Shown piece by piece: positions 18,739-27,906 of a stretch of DNA of 64,000 nt (the stretch's first letter is position 1; every line of letters starts with the position of its first letter). This stretch comes from Limimaricola variabilis (lineage in GTDB: Bacteria; Pseudomonadota; Alphaproteobacteria; Rhodobacterales; Rhodobacteraceae). The position numbers and the translations under genes are program-made. The stretch is taken from NCBI RefSeq assembly GCF_014195545.1, contig NZ_JACIBX010000006.1:1-64000 (forward strand), read 5' to 3'. The notes under the pieces are model-generated. The model worked only from the letters and a program-made list of their open reading frames with translations, made no database searches and was not told the DNA's origin.

Positions 18739-19392
18739 TTACTGATTGGCAGTGGCGGCGTCGTCGTCATCGGACTCGTTGTCACCATTTTCCTCACCCT
18801 CTTCGAGGAAGCCATCGACTTCGGTGTCATTGAGCTCGATTTCGTCTTCGCCCTCGTCACGATAATCCGGATCATCGGAATCATCCGAAGCCGAGCGAGT
18901 CTCCGGATCCTCTACCTCAGGCGACTCCATCGCGTCCATGTCGGGGTCCATCTTCACGCCTTCCGGCACCACGAAGGTAGCGGTCACCGGCGCGCCATTG
19001 ACCATGATGGGGCCGTCGACATCGGTCATGCCTTCGCCGAAGTCATAGACACCGTTGCCGTTGGTCTCGGCATGCAGCATTGCCACAAGCTCGGTCCCGG
19101 CCGGCAGTGCCTGGGGGATCATCACCATGACGTCGGTATTCTCGCCGGCCATCACCATCGCATGGCCCATCGAGTCGGGCACGACGGGCGCGCCATCAGC
19201 GACGGCGTGCAGGACGATGTAGCCATCCTCGCGGGTCGTGATGCGCGGGAAGGTCACCATGGTCTGGCCGTCGGCCATCGACATCATCATGGCTTCCTGA
19301 TCGGCCTCGATCATCATCGTGTCGTCTTGCGCGATCGCGGCGCCGGCCATCAGTGCGGCGGTAGCCGAAGCGGTTGCGAAGATCTTGAACAT
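18739..19392 (-). CDS. Secreted protein, DUF7282-like domain plus acidic tail
   Basis: A 217-residue exported protein. The signal peptide is MFKIFATASATAALMAGAAIA; the ATG at 19392 has GGAG 8 bases upstream. The middle (about residues 40-150) reads like a single beta domain (TMVTFPRITTREDGYIVLHA, MGHAMVMAGENTDVMVMIPQ, ETNGNGVYDFGEGMTDVDGP) resembling the DUF7282 domain of secreted bacterial and archaeal proteins. DTNGNGVYDFGEGM also looks like a possible calcium loop. The last 56 residues are an acidic tail with DPETRSASDDSDDPDYRD and NDTE-GF-EEGE, shared with the neighbouring EF-hand protein. Function unknown; extracytoplasmic. Confidence 0.78.
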   Translation of the reverse strand: MFKIFATASATAALMAGAAIAQDDTMMIEADQEAMMMSMADGQTMVTFPRITTREDGYIVLHAVADGAPVVPDSMGHAMVMAGENTDVMVMIPQALPAGTELVAMLHAETNGNGVYDFGEGMTDVDGPIMVNGAPVTATFVVPEGVKMDPDMDAMESPEVEDPETRSASDDSDDPDYRDEGEDEIELNDTEVDGFLEEGEENGDNESDDDDAATANQ

Positions 19393-19500
19393 TGTATTCT
19401 CCAAATCTGGTTTGCATTGATAACCATCTGAAAGACTTCGGGTTCACTGTCGCTCTACACATCGGCGTGTTTCCCCCATGTGCCGCTCCCCCAGAACAAG

Positions 19501-19532
19501 AAAAAGGCCGGTCGGGGTTGCCCCGACCGGCC
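19501..19532 (-). terminator. Rho-independent terminator after EF-hand gene
   Basis: A perfect 12-bp stem (GGCCGGTCGGGG / CCCCGACCGGCC) with a three-base loop, followed on the minus strand by TTTTT. It ends the EF-hand gene transcript 25 bases after its stop and so separates that gene from the next secreted-protein gene. Confidence 0.93.
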
Positions 19533-19557
19533 GATCAACTGAAATCCTGAGAATGGA

Positions 19558-19965
19558 TTACTGGCTGTTGTCCTCATCGGACGGGTCAGCCATGTCCTCG
19601 CCTTCTTCGATGAAGCCTTCGGTCTCGGTGTCGTTGGTCTGGAGAGCCGACTCGTTGTCGTCGCGGTAGTCCGGGTCGTCGCTGTCATCCGACGCGGCGC
19701 GCGCTTCGGGATCGGCTGTGCCGGTCGCGGTCATGCCGGTCGCGATGCGGATTTCCTGCACGCTCAGCATACCGTCGCCGTCGGCGTCATCCTCGATCAG
19801 GATCGCGGCCCCTTCGGCACCGAAGGCAGCCTCGAGTTCGGCCATGCTCAGCTCCATATTGCCATCGGTGTCCACCTCGGCAAACGGAATGCTCTGGGCC
19901 ACGGCGGTCGAGGCACCCAGAACGAAGGCGGTGGTCGCGAGGCTGGCGCTCAGTTTGTTCAGCAT
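19558..19965 (-). CDS. Secreted EF-hand protein with acidic tail
   Basis: A 135-residue exported calcium-binding protein. A signal peptide ends near AVA-Q (residue 24). Two canonical EF-hand loops follow at residues 32-43 (DTDGNMELSMAE) and 60-71 (DADGDGMLSVQE), each with ligands at positions 1, 3, 5 and the bidentate Glu at 12. From residue 85 the acidic tail DPEARAASDDSDDPDYRD, then NDTE-GF-EEGE, matches the tail of the neighbouring DUF7282-like protein. The gene has its own terminator. A calcium-dependent periplasmic or surface role is inferred. Confidence 0.85.
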   Translation of the reverse strand: MLNKLSASLATTAFVLGASTAVAQSIPFAEVDTDGNMELSMAELEAAFGAEGAAILIEDDADGDGMLSVQEIRIATGMTATGTADPEARAASDDSDDPDYRDDNESALQTNDTETEGFIEEGEDMADPSDEDNSQ

Positions 19966-20054
19966 GTCGTGTCCTCTCGAATTGTGAGTTCGCGCCCCAA
20001 CGTGTCGCCCGGCGAGGCGTTCGGAGAGGCGCGTTCACAAAGCCGTGAGAGCCG

Positions 20055-21281
20055 TCAGGTCTGAATGTCGACGCCCAGATGCTTGGCCACGGTGAAGATG
20101 TCCTTGTCGCCGCGACCGCACATGTTCATTACCAGCAGGTGGTCCTTGGGCAGTTCCGGCGCGATCTTCATCACATGCGCCAGCGCGTGGGACGGCTCCA
20201 GCGCCGGGATGATCCCTTCGAGCGCGCAGGACAGCTTGAACGCCTCGAGTGCCTCGGCATCGGTGATCGCCACGTATTGCGCCCGGCCGATCTCGTGCAG
20301 CCAGGCGTGCTCGGGACCGATGCCAGGGTAGTCGAGGCCGGCAGAGATCGAATGGCCTTCGAGGATCTGTCCGTCATCGTCCTGCAGCAGGTAGGTCTTG
20401 TTGCCATGCAGCACGCCAGGGCGCCCGCCGGTAAGCGAGGCGCAGTGCTGCATCTTCAGGTCGACGCCCTTGCCGCCCGCCTCGACGCCGATGATGTTCA
20501 CCTCCCGGTCGTCGAGGAACGGGAAGAACAGCCCCATCGCATTCGAGCCGCCGCCGATCGCCGCGATCAGCGTGTTGGGCAGACGCCCCTCGGCGGCCTG
20601 CATCTGCTCGCGCACCTCCTTGCCGATGATCGACTGGAAGTCGCGGACCATCGCCGGATAGGGATGCGGGCCCGCGACGGTGCCGATGCAGTAGAAGGTA
20701 TCGCGCACATTGGTGACCCAGTCGCGCAGCGCGTCGTTCATGGCGTCTTTGAGCGTGCCGCGGCCCGAGGTGACGGGCACGACCTCGGCACCCAGAAGCC
20801 GCATCCGGAACACGTTGGGCGCCTGACGCTCGACGTCATGCGCGCCCATGTAGACCACGCATTTCAGGCCGAACTTGGCGCAAACCGTCGCGGTCGCCAC
20901 GCCGTGCTGACCGGCACCGGTCTCGGCGATGATCCGGGTCTTGCCCATGCGGCGCGCGAGGATGATCTGGCCAAGCACGTTGTTGATCTTGTGCGCGCCG
21001 GTGTGGTTCAGCTCGTCGCGCTTGAGGTAGATCTTGGCCCCGCCGAGATGCTCGGTCAGACGCTCGGCAAAGTAGAGCGGGCTGGGCCGGCCGACGTAGT
21101 GGGTCCACAGATCGTCCATCTCCGCCCAGAAGGACGGGTCGGTCTTGGCCTTCTCGTACTCGGCCTCGAGCGACAGGATCAGCGGCATCAGCGTCTCGGA
21201 GACGAAACGCCCGCCGAACTGGCCGAAGCGGCCGCCCTCGTCGGGCCCGGCCATGAAGCTGTTGATGAGATCGTCCGCCAT
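20055..21281 (-). CDS. trpB: Tryptophan synthase beta subunit
   Basis: A 408-residue PLP enzyme that condenses indole and serine to tryptophan. The PLP lysine is Lys98 in [11 protein letters not shown]; the phosphate loop is GGGSNAMG; the catalytic Glu region [10 protein letters not shown] is present. The ATG at 21281 ([13 protein letters not shown]) is the conserved start. It is downstream of trpF and a small membrane protein gene; trpA is not in the window. Length is normal. Confidence 0.97.
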   Translation of the reverse strand: MADDLINSFMAGPDEGGRFGQFGGRFVSETLMPLILSLEAEYEKAKTDPSFWAEMDDLWTHYVGRPSPLYFAERLTEHLGGAKIYLKRDELNHTGAHKINNVLGQIILARRMGKTRIIAETGAGQHGVATATVCAKFGLKCVVYMGAHDVERQAPNVFRMRLLGAEVVPVTSGRGTLKDAMNDALRDWVTNVRDTFYCIGTVAGPHPYPAMVRDFQSIIGKEVREQMQAAEGRLPNTLIAAIGGGSNAMGLFFPFLDDREVNIIGVEAGGKGVDLKMQHCASLTGGRPGVLHGNKTYLLQDDDGQILEGHSISAGLDYPGIGPEHAWLHEIGRAQYVAITDAEALEAFKLSCALEGIIPALEPSHALAHVMKIAPELPKDHLLVMNMCGRGDKDIFTVAKHLGVDIQT

Positions 21282-21349
21282 GCGCTGGGCCTCCTCGCGT
21301 TCGGCCTCCGGACTACCCTTGCCGCGCGGGGCGGTAAAGGGTTCTCGCC

Positions 21350-21676
21350 TCAATCGCGGTCGCGCCAGCGCCGCGAAGTGCCGTCGATCCAGCGCCGACC
21401 GCGGATCAGCGCCGCGTTGACGCCCGGCCGCAGGATCGGCAGGTCGACCGCCAGCAGCGCGAGGCCGATCGGGAGCATCCACAACCCGAAGATCGGAAGG
21501 ATCGCCGCGAAGCCCCCGAGGATGAGCAGCAGCCCCACGGGAATGCGGATCCAACGGGCATGGTCCGCCATCAGCAGATCCGACATCCGCCGCATCCGCG
21601 GCGAACCGCCGGTCATCGCCCGCATCTGCCGTTGCAGGCGGGCCTTCTCACGCTCGTGATCGACGGTCTTGCTCAT
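21350..21676 (-). CDS. Small membrane protein between trpF and trpB
   Basis: A 108-residue protein: a basic N-terminus ([20 protein letters not shown]), two adjoining hydrophobic segments ([20 protein letters not shown] and [20 protein letters not shown], about residues 43-82), and a short basic tail. It resembles the PGPGW-type small transmembrane proteins. The gap to trpF is 44 bases and to trpB 68, so all three are likely co-transcribed. A start three codons upstream (21685) is equally possible. No role in tryptophan synthesis is evident. Confidence 0.72.
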   Translation of the reverse strand: MSKTVDHEREKARLQRQMRAMTGGSPRMRRMSDLLMADHARWIRIPVGLLLILGGFAAILPIFGLWMLPIGLALLAVDLPILRPGVNAALIRGRRWIDGTSRRWRDRD

Positions 21677-21720
21677 GGCTGCCATGTAGGACGACCACGG
21701 GGCCGCGGCAATCGCCTTCG

Positions 21721-22359
21721 TCAGCCACTTGCCGCCGACAGGAAGGCGCGGATGCGGTCGGCATCCTTGCGCCCCGGGGCACTCTCGACCCCGGATGAGA
21801 CGTCGACCTGACGCGCACCGGTCCGGGCCACGGCCTCGGCGAGATTCTCGGGCGTCAGCCCGCCCGCCAGCATCCATGGCACGGGCCAGCGCCGCCCGGC
21901 GATCAGCCGCCAGTCGAAGGCGAGCCCGTTGCCACCGGGCAGCACAGCACCCGCCGGCGCCTTGGCATCGACGAGGATCTGGTCGGCCACGGCCGCATAG
22001 AGGTCGAGCGTGGGCAGGTCGGCCTCCGTGGCCACCCCCACCGCCTTCATCACCGGCAGGCCATGACGGGCACGGATTTCGGCCACGCGCTCGGGCGTCT
22101 CGCGGCCATGAAGCTGCAGCATGTCGAGCGGCACGCGAGCGACAATGTCGTCGAGCGTCGCGTCGTCGGCATCCACCACCAGCGCCACCTTGGCGACGCC
22201 CGGCGGCACCTCCAACCCCAGCGCAGCGGCGGTCTCGACGCTGACGCAGCGCGGCGATCTGGCGAAGAAGACGAAGCCCACATAGCGGGCGCCTGCCGCC
22301 ACGGCGGCATCGAGGCCTGCCCGGTCGGACAGGCCGCAGATCTTGACGGAGACGGGCAT
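21721..22359 (-). CDS. trpF: Phosphoribosylanthranilate isomerase
   Basis: A 212-residue TIM-barrel enzyme isomerising phosphoribosylanthranilate in tryptophan synthesis. The catalytic cysteine is in VKICGL (Cys8), the general acid Asp in [10 protein letters not shown], and the phosphate-binding segments are [10 protein letters not shown] and VDVSSGVE. It follows the LapA-like gene directly (stop and start abut) and precedes the small membrane protein and trpB. Confidence 0.95.
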   Translation of the reverse strand: MPVSVKICGLSDRAGLDAAVAAGARYVGFVFFARSPRCVSVETAAALGLEVPPGVAKVALVVDADDATLDDIVARVPLDMLQLHGRETPERVAEIRARHGLPVMKAVGVATEADLPTLDLYAAVADQILVDAKAPAGAVLPGGNGLAFDWRLIAGRRWPVPWMLAGGLTPENLAEAVARTGARQVDVSSGVESAPGRKDADRIRAFLSAASG

Positions 22360-22725
22360 TCAGACGCGGGCGGGTTCGGCCGGGCGATCGACAAGCGCCA
22401 GTACGTCGTCCTCGCCCTCGTGCTTCTCGTGCCGCAGACGGTCGACCTCGCGCTCGAGGCGGTTGACGTCACGGGCCCGCCGGCGCGCCTCGGCGCGGTG
22501 CTTGTGCTCGCGCAGCCACTCCCAGAGGAAGCCGATCATCAGGCCGAGCGCCACGCCGATCAGGATCACGGCATAGAGCGGCAGGTCGATGTCGGGCGAG
22601 ATGCCGAACAGCCCGCTCAGCCCCTCGGGCAGCACGCGCAGCGTGACCATGCCGCGGTTGGCGAGGCCGAGAATGACCAGACAGATGGCGACGATGCCCC
22701 AGAAGGCGGTGCGGAGAGCTCTCAT
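22360..22725 (-). CDS. LapA-like membrane protein (DUF1049)
   Basis: A 121-residue protein with two membrane helices (about residues 6-23 and 50-70) separated by a periplasmic loop, then a long charged cytoplasmic coiled coil (EWLREHKHRAEARRRARDVN). This is the DUF1049/LapA layout; in E. coli LapA-LapB act in lipopolysaccharide assembly, but no lapB follows here. It lies 9 bases after ihfB and abuts trpF, so it bridges the rpsA-ihfB and trp genes. Confidence 0.82.
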   Translation of the reverse strand: MRALRTAFWGIVAICLVILGLANRGMVTLRVLPEGLSGLFGISPDIDLPLYAVILIGVALGLMIGFLWEWLREHKHRAEARRRARDVNRLEREVDRLRHEKHEGEDDVLALVDRPAEPARV

Positions 22726-22734
22726 GTGGTGGTT

Positions 22735-23016
22735 CTATTTCCCGTTTAGCCGGTCGCGCAAGAGCTTGCCGGTCTTGAAGAAGGGGACGTGCTTTTCTTC
22801 GACCTCGACCGCCTCGCCGGTGCGCGGGTTGCGGCCGAGCCGCTGGTCGCGCTTCTTAACCGAAAAGGCGCCGAAGCCGCGCAGTTCGACCCGGTTTCCT
22901 TCGGCCATCGCCTGGGTGATCCGGTCGAAGATCGTGTTCACGATCTTTTCGACGTCGCGCTGATAGAGATGCGGGTTCTCATCCGCGATTTTCTGGATCA
23001 GTTCGGAGCGAATCAT
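22735..23016 (-). CDS. ihfB: Integration host factor subunit beta
   Basis: A 93-residue DNA-bending protein of the HU/IHF family. The beta subunit start [20 protein letters not shown], the core [14 protein letters not shown] and the DNA-inserting beta-arm GRNPRTGE (61-68) are clear. It pairs with IhfA (not in the window) to bend DNA at specific sites. The order rpsA then ihfB is conserved across proteobacteria; a terminator lies between them here. Confidence 0.96.
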   Translation of the reverse strand: MIRSELIQKIADENPHLYQRDVEKIVNTIFDRITQAMAEGNRVELRGFGAFSVKKRDQRLGRNPRTGEAVEVEEKHVPFFKTGKLLRDRLNGK

Positions 23017-23151
23017 TAGCAGCCCTCCCTGTCCGTGCCGCGCCGATGCGGCGACATGTCACGGATCTGTGTCATCAAGACTATAGGGGCATCACCGGTT
23101 CCGATAAATAGTGCAGTCAAAACAACGGTGCGGTTTTGACCCACGTTCACG

Positions 23152-23187
23152 AAAAGACCCCGCCGCCCGGTGAGGGGCGACGGGGTC
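23152..23187 (-). terminator. Rho-independent terminator after rpsA
   Basis: On the minus strand GACCCCG-T-CGCCC and GGGCG-G-CGGGGTC form a long stem, followed by TTTTCG. It lies 38 bases after the rpsA stop and separates rpsA from ihfB. A further GC-rich repeat sits between it and the stop codon. Confidence 0.9.
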
Positions 23188-23224
23188 GAAAGCGTTCCGG
23201 GGCCGAAAAGGGCCCCGGATGGGC

Positions 23225-24904
23225 TCAGCGGTCGCCCTTGAGGGCGGCGCCGAGGATGTCGCCCAGCGAGGCGCCCGAATCGGAGGAGCCGTACTGCTCG
23301 ACCGCTTCCTTCTCTTCGGCGATCTCGCGCGCCTTGATCGACAGGCCCAGCTTGCGGGTCTTGCTGTCGACGTTGGTGACACGGACGTCGACCTTGTCGC
23401 CGACGCCGAAGCGCTCGGGGCGCTGCTCGGCACGGTCACGCGACAGGTCCGAGCGACGGATGAAGGACTTCATGCCCTCATAGGTCACTTCGATGCCGCC
23501 ATCCTCGATCTTGGTCACCTCGACGGTGATGATCGAGCCGCGCTTCACACCACCGATGGCTTCGGCGAACGGGTCGCCGTCCATGGCCTTGATCGAGAGC
23601 GAGATGCGCTCCTTCTCGATGTCGACCTCGGTGACCTTGGCCTTCACGACGTCGCCCTTGCGGAAGTCGCCGATCACGTCCTCGCCACGACCTTCCCAGG
23701 TCAGGTCCGACAGGTGAACCATGCCGTCGATGTCGCCCGGGAGGCCGACGAACAGGCCGAACTCGGTGATGTTCTTCACCTCGCCCTCGACCTCGGTGCC
23801 CTCGGGGTGGGTCTCGGCGAAGACTTCCCACGGGTTGCGCTGGGTCTGCTTCAGGCCGAGCGAGACGCGACGCTTGGCGCTGTCGATCTCGAGCACCATC
23901 ACTTCCACTTCCTGCGAAGTGGAGACGATCTTGCCGGGGTGCACGTTCTTCTTGGTCCAGCTCATCTCGGAGACGTGGACCAGACCCTCGACGCCCGGCT
24001 CCAGCTCCACGAAGGCGCCGTAGTCGGTGATGTTGGTCACGCGGCCGGTGTGGACGCTCTCGATCGGGAACTTGGCTTCCACCGAATCCCACGGATCGTC
24101 CTGCAGCTGCTTCATGCCGAGGCTGATACGGTGGGTTTCCTTGTTGATCTTGATGACCTGGACCTTGACGGTCTCGCCGATCGACAGGATCTCCGAGGGG
24201 TGGTTCACGCGGCGCCACGCCATGTCGGTGACGTGCAGCAGGCCGTCGACGCCGCCGAGATCAACGAACGCACCGTATTCGGTGATGTTCTTGACCACGC
24301 CGTCGACCGTCTGGCCTTCGTGCAGGTTGGCGATGACCTCGGCGCGCTGCTCGGCACGGCTCTCTTCGAGGATCGCGCGACGCGACACCACGATGTTGCC
24401 ACGGCGGCGGTCCATCTTGAGGATCTGGAACGGCTGCTTGAGACCCATGAGCGGGCCGGCGTCGCGCACGGGGCGCACATCGACCTGCGAGCCGGGCAGG
24501 AAGGCCACGGCGCCGCCGAGATCGACGGTGAAGCCACCCTTGACGCGGCCGAAGATGGCGCCTTCGACGCGCTCTTCGTCGGCATAGGCCTTCTCGAGAC
24601 GGTCCCACGCCTCTTCGCGGCGGGCCATCTCACGCGAGATGACGGCTTCGCCACGGGCGTTCTCAACCTGGCGGAGGAAGACTTCGACCTCGTCGCCGGG
24701 CTTGAGGTCGGCCTGCTCGCCGGGGTTGGCGAATTCCTTGAGATCGATGCGGCCTTCCATCTTGTAGCCGACATCGATGATGGCCTGACCCGCCTCGATG
24801 GCGAGCACGCGGCCCTTGACGACGCTGCCTTCGGACGGCGTGTCGATTTCGAAGCTTTCGTTCAGGAGGGCTTCGAATTCCTCCATGGATGCTTTAGCGC
24901 ACAT
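23225..24904 (-). CDS. rpsA: 30S ribosomal protein S1
   Basis: A 559-residue S1 with six S1/OB repeats. Recognisable landmarks include the N-terminal MCAKASMEEFEALLNESF, KGRVLAIEAGQAIIDVGYKM, FVDLGGVDGLLHVTDMAWRR and EPGVEGLVHVSEMSWTKKN. It brings mRNA to the 30S subunit. The start at 24904 is the conserved one; the open frame continues upstream without support. In many relatives cmk precedes rpsA directly; here an opposite-strand PAP2 gene separates them. Confidence 0.97.
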   Translation of the reverse strand: MCAKASMEEFEALLNESFEIDTPSEGSVVKGRVLAIEAGQAIIDVGYKMEGRIDLKEFANPGEQADLKPGDEVEVFLRQVENARGEAVISREMARREEAWDRLEKAYADEERVEGAIFGRVKGGFTVDLGGAVAFLPGSQVDVRPVRDAGPLMGLKQPFQILKMDRRRGNIVVSRRAILEESRAEQRAEVIANLHEGQTVDGVVKNITEYGAFVDLGGVDGLLHVTDMAWRRVNHPSEILSIGETVKVQVIKINKETHRISLGMKQLQDDPWDSVEAKFPIESVHTGRVTNITDYGAFVELEPGVEGLVHVSEMSWTKKNVHPGKIVSTSQEVEVMVLEIDSAKRRVSLGLKQTQRNPWEVFAETHPEGTEVEGEVKNITEFGLFVGLPGDIDGMVHLSDLTWEGRGEDVIGDFRKGDVVKAKVTEVDIEKERISLSIKAMDGDPFAEAIGGVKRGSIITVEVTKIEDGGIEVTYEGMKSFIRRSDLSRDRAEQRPERFGVGDKVDVRVTNVDSKTRKLGLSIKAREIAEEKEAVEQYGSSDSGASLGDILGAALKGDR

Positions 24905-25193
24905 GCGGTCAGTTTTTCCTTTGTAAGTCGCTATACGGGCCAGGCGGTTGTCTCCGCCGGTCTTTGGATTTCGGCTTGCCGACAGGGCGTCCAACGCGAC
25001 CGGGGCCGGAAATTCCGACCCTGCCTCATCCTGCTCGCGCGCGAGACGCGCGCCGCCCTCTCGACGCCCGTGTCCATAGAGCAAAGCCGGTCCCGGATCA
25101 AGCAGCACGGCCACACTCGCCACGCCACTGGGCCTCGCCCATTGCGCGATCCCTACGCCAGCGCACTAATGGCGGCCCGGACAGGAGAGCTTG

Positions 25194-25883
25194 ATGGACC
25201 TGGACATTCTACTCGCGGTCAACCGCATCGCAGGGCGCGACGCGCTGCTCGACACGTTGATCCTTCAGGTTGCTTCGAGTCCGCTGTTCAAGGGCATTCC
25301 AGTGATGATGCTGGTCTGGGGGCTATGGATGCAGCCGCATGCCGCGCAGGCGAGACGCCGCGCCGCCCTTGCCGGCACACTGGTGATGGCGGTGCTGGCG
25401 CTGGCGACGGGCCGGGTGCTGTCGATGACGCTGCCCTACCGGGCGCGGCCGATCCACGATGCCGATCTGCCGCTGCGGCTGGCGGACTCTGTCGGGGTGG
25501 ACACGCTGAACGACTGGTCCGCCATGCCCAGCGACCACGCGGTGCTGTTCTTCGCGCTGGCCACCGGCATCGCGCTGGCCGACCGTCGCTGGGGTCTCGT
25601 GGCGCTGGCCCATGCGGTGCTGGTGATCGCGCTGCCGCGGGTCGCGCTCGGCTTCCACTGGCCGAGCGACATCCTGGTCGGCGGCGCGCTCGGCGTCGCG
25701 ATGGCGCTGATCGCGGTGCCGCTGCTGCGGCGGGTTCTGCTGGACACCGGCCTGCTGGCCTGGCTCGAGTCGCGACCGGGGTTCAGCTACCCGCTGATGT
25801 TTCTCGTCGCGCACCAGCTCGGCACGATGTTCGCTTCGAGCCGCACCCTGCTGGGCGTGCTGCGCGACGTGCTCGCCGGCTAG
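25194..25883 (+). CDS. PAP2-family phosphatase, membrane
   Basis: A 229-residue integral membrane protein with the three PAP2 motifs: a relaxed first motif around LPYRARP, MPSDHA with the catalytic His, and [14 protein letters not shown] with the nucleophilic His and Asp. Such enzymes remove phosphate from lipid phosphates, for example undecaprenyl pyrophosphate or phosphatidate; substrate not determined. AGGAGA lies before the ATG at 25194. The final codons meet cmk head-on, the two stops sharing CTAG. It interrupts the usual cmk-rpsA order. Confidence 0.85.
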   Translation: MDLDILLAVNRIAGRDALLDTLILQVASSPLFKGIPVMMLVWGLWMQPHAAQARRRAALAGTLVMAVLALATGRVLSMTLPYRARPIHDADLPLRLADSVGVDTLNDWSAMPSDHAVLFFALATGIALADRRWGLVALAHAVLVIALPRVALGFHWPSDILVGGALGVAMALIAVPLLRRVLLDTGLLAWLESRPGFSYPLMFLVAHQLGTMFASSRTLLGVLRDVLAG

Positions 25884-26491
25884 CGGCCGAGCCGCTCCGC
25901 GACCTGCGCCACGGCGGCGGCGACCGCCTGCTCGACATCGAGCTCCGACGTATCGAGCAGATGCGCGTCGTCGGCCGGCCGCAGCGGCGCTTCGGCGCGG
26001 CCGGAATCGCGCAGGTCGCGGGCGCGGACATCCTCCAGCACGGCGCCGAAATCGGTCTCGACCCCGGCCGCGACCAGCTCTGCCAGCCGCCGCGCCGCGC
26101 GGGCCTCGGCGCTCGCGGTGACGAAGAGCTTCACCTCGGCTTCGGGGCAGATCACCGTGCCGATGTCGCGCCCGTCGAGCACCGCGCCACCTTCGCGCCG
26201 GGCGAAGCTGCGCTGGAATTCGAGAAGGGCCGCGCGCACCTCGCCGATCACCGCCACCTCGCTCGCTGCGCGCGCCACCTCGGGGCTGCGCAGCCCGGGC
26301 GCGGCCAGCGCCTCCGGGGTCAGGCCGCGTGCCGCCTCGACCGGATCGGCACCGGCCAGAACCTGCGCGCCGACGGCGCGGTAGAGCAGCCCGGTGTCGA
26401 GATGGGCGAAGCCGAAATGGGTGGCGACAGCGCGCCCCACAGTGCCCTTGCCCGCGGCGGCCGGGCCGTCGATGGCGACCGTGAAGATCAT
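25880..26491 (-). CDS. cmk: Cytidylate kinase
   Basis: A 203-residue (d)CMP kinase with the P-loop GPAAAGKGT at residues 9-17, [10 protein letters not shown], and [20 protein letters not shown], the nucleotide-binding and lid-adjacent motifs of Cmk. It is a little shorter than the E. coli protein (227). The ATG overlaps the aroA stop as ATGA; its own stop overlaps the PAP2 stop in a CTAG palindrome. Confidence 0.95.
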   Translation of the reverse strand: MIFTVAIDGPAAAGKGTVGRAVATHFGFAHLDTGLLYRAVGAQVLAGADPVEAARGLTPEALAAPGLRSPEVARAASEVAVIGEVRAALLEFQRSFARREGGAVLDGRDIGTVICPEAEVKLFVTASAEARAARRLAELVAAGVETDFGAVLEDVRARDLRDSGRAEAPLRPADDAHLLDTSELDVEQAVAAAVAQVAERLGR

Positions 26492-27834
26492 GCCCGCGCC
26501 ACCGCGGCGCCGAGCCCCGTCATCAGCGGTTCGAACACCGGGAAGGAGGTGGCTATCGGACCGCCGTCATCCACGCGCATCGGCGCGTTCGTCGCCAAGC
26601 CCATCACCAAGAAGGACATGGCGATGCGGTGGTCGAGACGGCTTTCCACCGTGGCACCGCCCGGCACCTGGCCGTGGCCGCGACCATGCACGATCCACCA
26701 ATCCTCGCCCTCCTCGACCTCCACACCGGCGGCGCGCAGACCCTGCGCCATGGCGTCGATCCGGTCGCTTTCCTTCACGCGCAGCTCCTTCACGCCGCGC
26801 ATCACGGTCGGCCCTTCGGCGAAGGCTGCGACCACCGAGAGCACCGGGTATTCGTCGATCATCGAGGCGGCACGGGCGGGCGGCACCTCAATACCCTTCA
26901 TGTTCGGCGAGAAACGCGCGCGCAGGTCGGCCACCGGCTCGCCCCCCTCCTCGCGCGGGTTCTCGTAGGTCAGGTCGGCGCCCATCTCGCGCAGCGTTTC
27001 GAACAGCCCGGCGCGGGTCGGGTTGAGGCCGATATTCGGCACCAGCACGTCCGAGCCCTCGGCGATCAGCGCAGCGCAGACCGGAAAGGCGGCAGAGCTG
27101 GGATCGCGCGGCACCACGATGTGCTGCGGCTTCAGCTCGGGCTGGCCGGTGAGCGTGATCACCCGGCCCTCATCGGTTTCCTCGACAACCAGATCCGCGC
27201 CGAAGCCCGTCAGCATCCGCTCGGTATGGTCGCGGGTGGCTTCCTTCTCGATCACCACGGTCTTGCCGGGGGCGTTGAGACCCGCCAGCAGCACCGCCGA
27301 CTTCACCTGCGCCGAGGGCACTGGCACGGTGTAGCGCACCGGCATCGGATCGCGCGCGCCGGTGATCGTCATCGGCAGCCGCCCGCCCTCGCGCCCTTCG
27401 GCCTTGGCACCGAACAGCGCCAGCGGATCGGTGACGCGGCCCATGGGCCGCGAGCACAGCGAGGCGTCGCCGGTAAAGGTCACGGTGATCGGCGTGGTGG
27501 CCATCGCCCCCATGATCAGCCGCACCCCGGTGCCAGAATTGCCGCAGTCGATCACGCCCTCAGGCTCGGCAAAGCCGCCGACGCCGACGCCATGCACCGA
27601 CCAGCGGCCACCCCCGTGATCGGTGACCTCGGCTCCGAAGGCACGCATCGCCTTGGCGGTGTCGAGCACGTCCTGCCCTTCGAGCAGCCCCTCGATCACC
27701 GTCTCGCCGACCGAGAGCGCGCCAAGGATCAGGCTGCGATGGCTAATCGACTTGTCGCCCGGCACATGCGCCTCGCCCGACAGGGCGGGGCCGCGCTGGG
27801 ACATCATCGGGATCGGATCGCCATGGCCGGACAT
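26488..27834 (-). CDS. aroA: 3-phosphoshikimate 1-carboxyvinyltransferase (EPSP synthase)
   Basis: A 448-residue EPSP synthase of the shikimate pathway. [17 protein letters not shown] binds phosphoenolpyruvate and shikimate 3-phosphate; [14 protein letters not shown] holds the residues tied to glyphosate contact. The Ala after GNSGT(G)-type motif is replaced by Gly, and the C-terminal DHRIAMSF block is present. The sequence looks like a class II enzyme, though I cannot settle the class without alignment. It is coupled to cmk. Confidence 0.96.
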   Translation of the reverse strand: MSGHGDPIPMMSQRGPALSGEAHVPGDKSISHRSLILGALSVGETVIEGLLEGQDVLDTAKAMRAFGAEVTDHGGGRWSVHGVGVGGFAEPEGVIDCGNSGTGVRLIMGAMATTPITVTFTGDASLCSRPMGRVTDPLALFGAKAEGREGGRLPMTITGARDPMPVRYTVPVPSAQVKSAVLLAGLNAPGKTVVIEKEATRDHTERMLTGFGADLVVEETDEGRVITLTGQPELKPQHIVVPRDPSSAAFPVCAALIAEGSDVLVPNIGLNPTRAGLFETLREMGADLTYENPREEGGEPVADLRARFSPNMKGIEVPPARAASMIDEYPVLSVVAAFAEGPTVMRGVKELRVKESDRIDAMAQGLRAAGVEVEEGEDWWIVHGRGHGQVPGGATVESRLDHRIAMSFLVMGLATNAPMRVDDGGPIATSFPVFEPLMTGLGAAVARA

Positions 27835-27906
27835 TGGGGCACCTCGTGGTTTGCTCGGGCTCGTTCCTAGACCGACGCGGCGGCAGCGTCCACGCCCGGC
27901 GCCGCT

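Noticed and set aside
23219-26968. A 1,249-codon open frame on the plus strand
   Set aside because: It runs antisense over rpsA, cmk and aroA and only reflects high GC with strong third-position bias. It has no coherent domain, no ribosome binding site and is covered by well-supported genes on the other strand.
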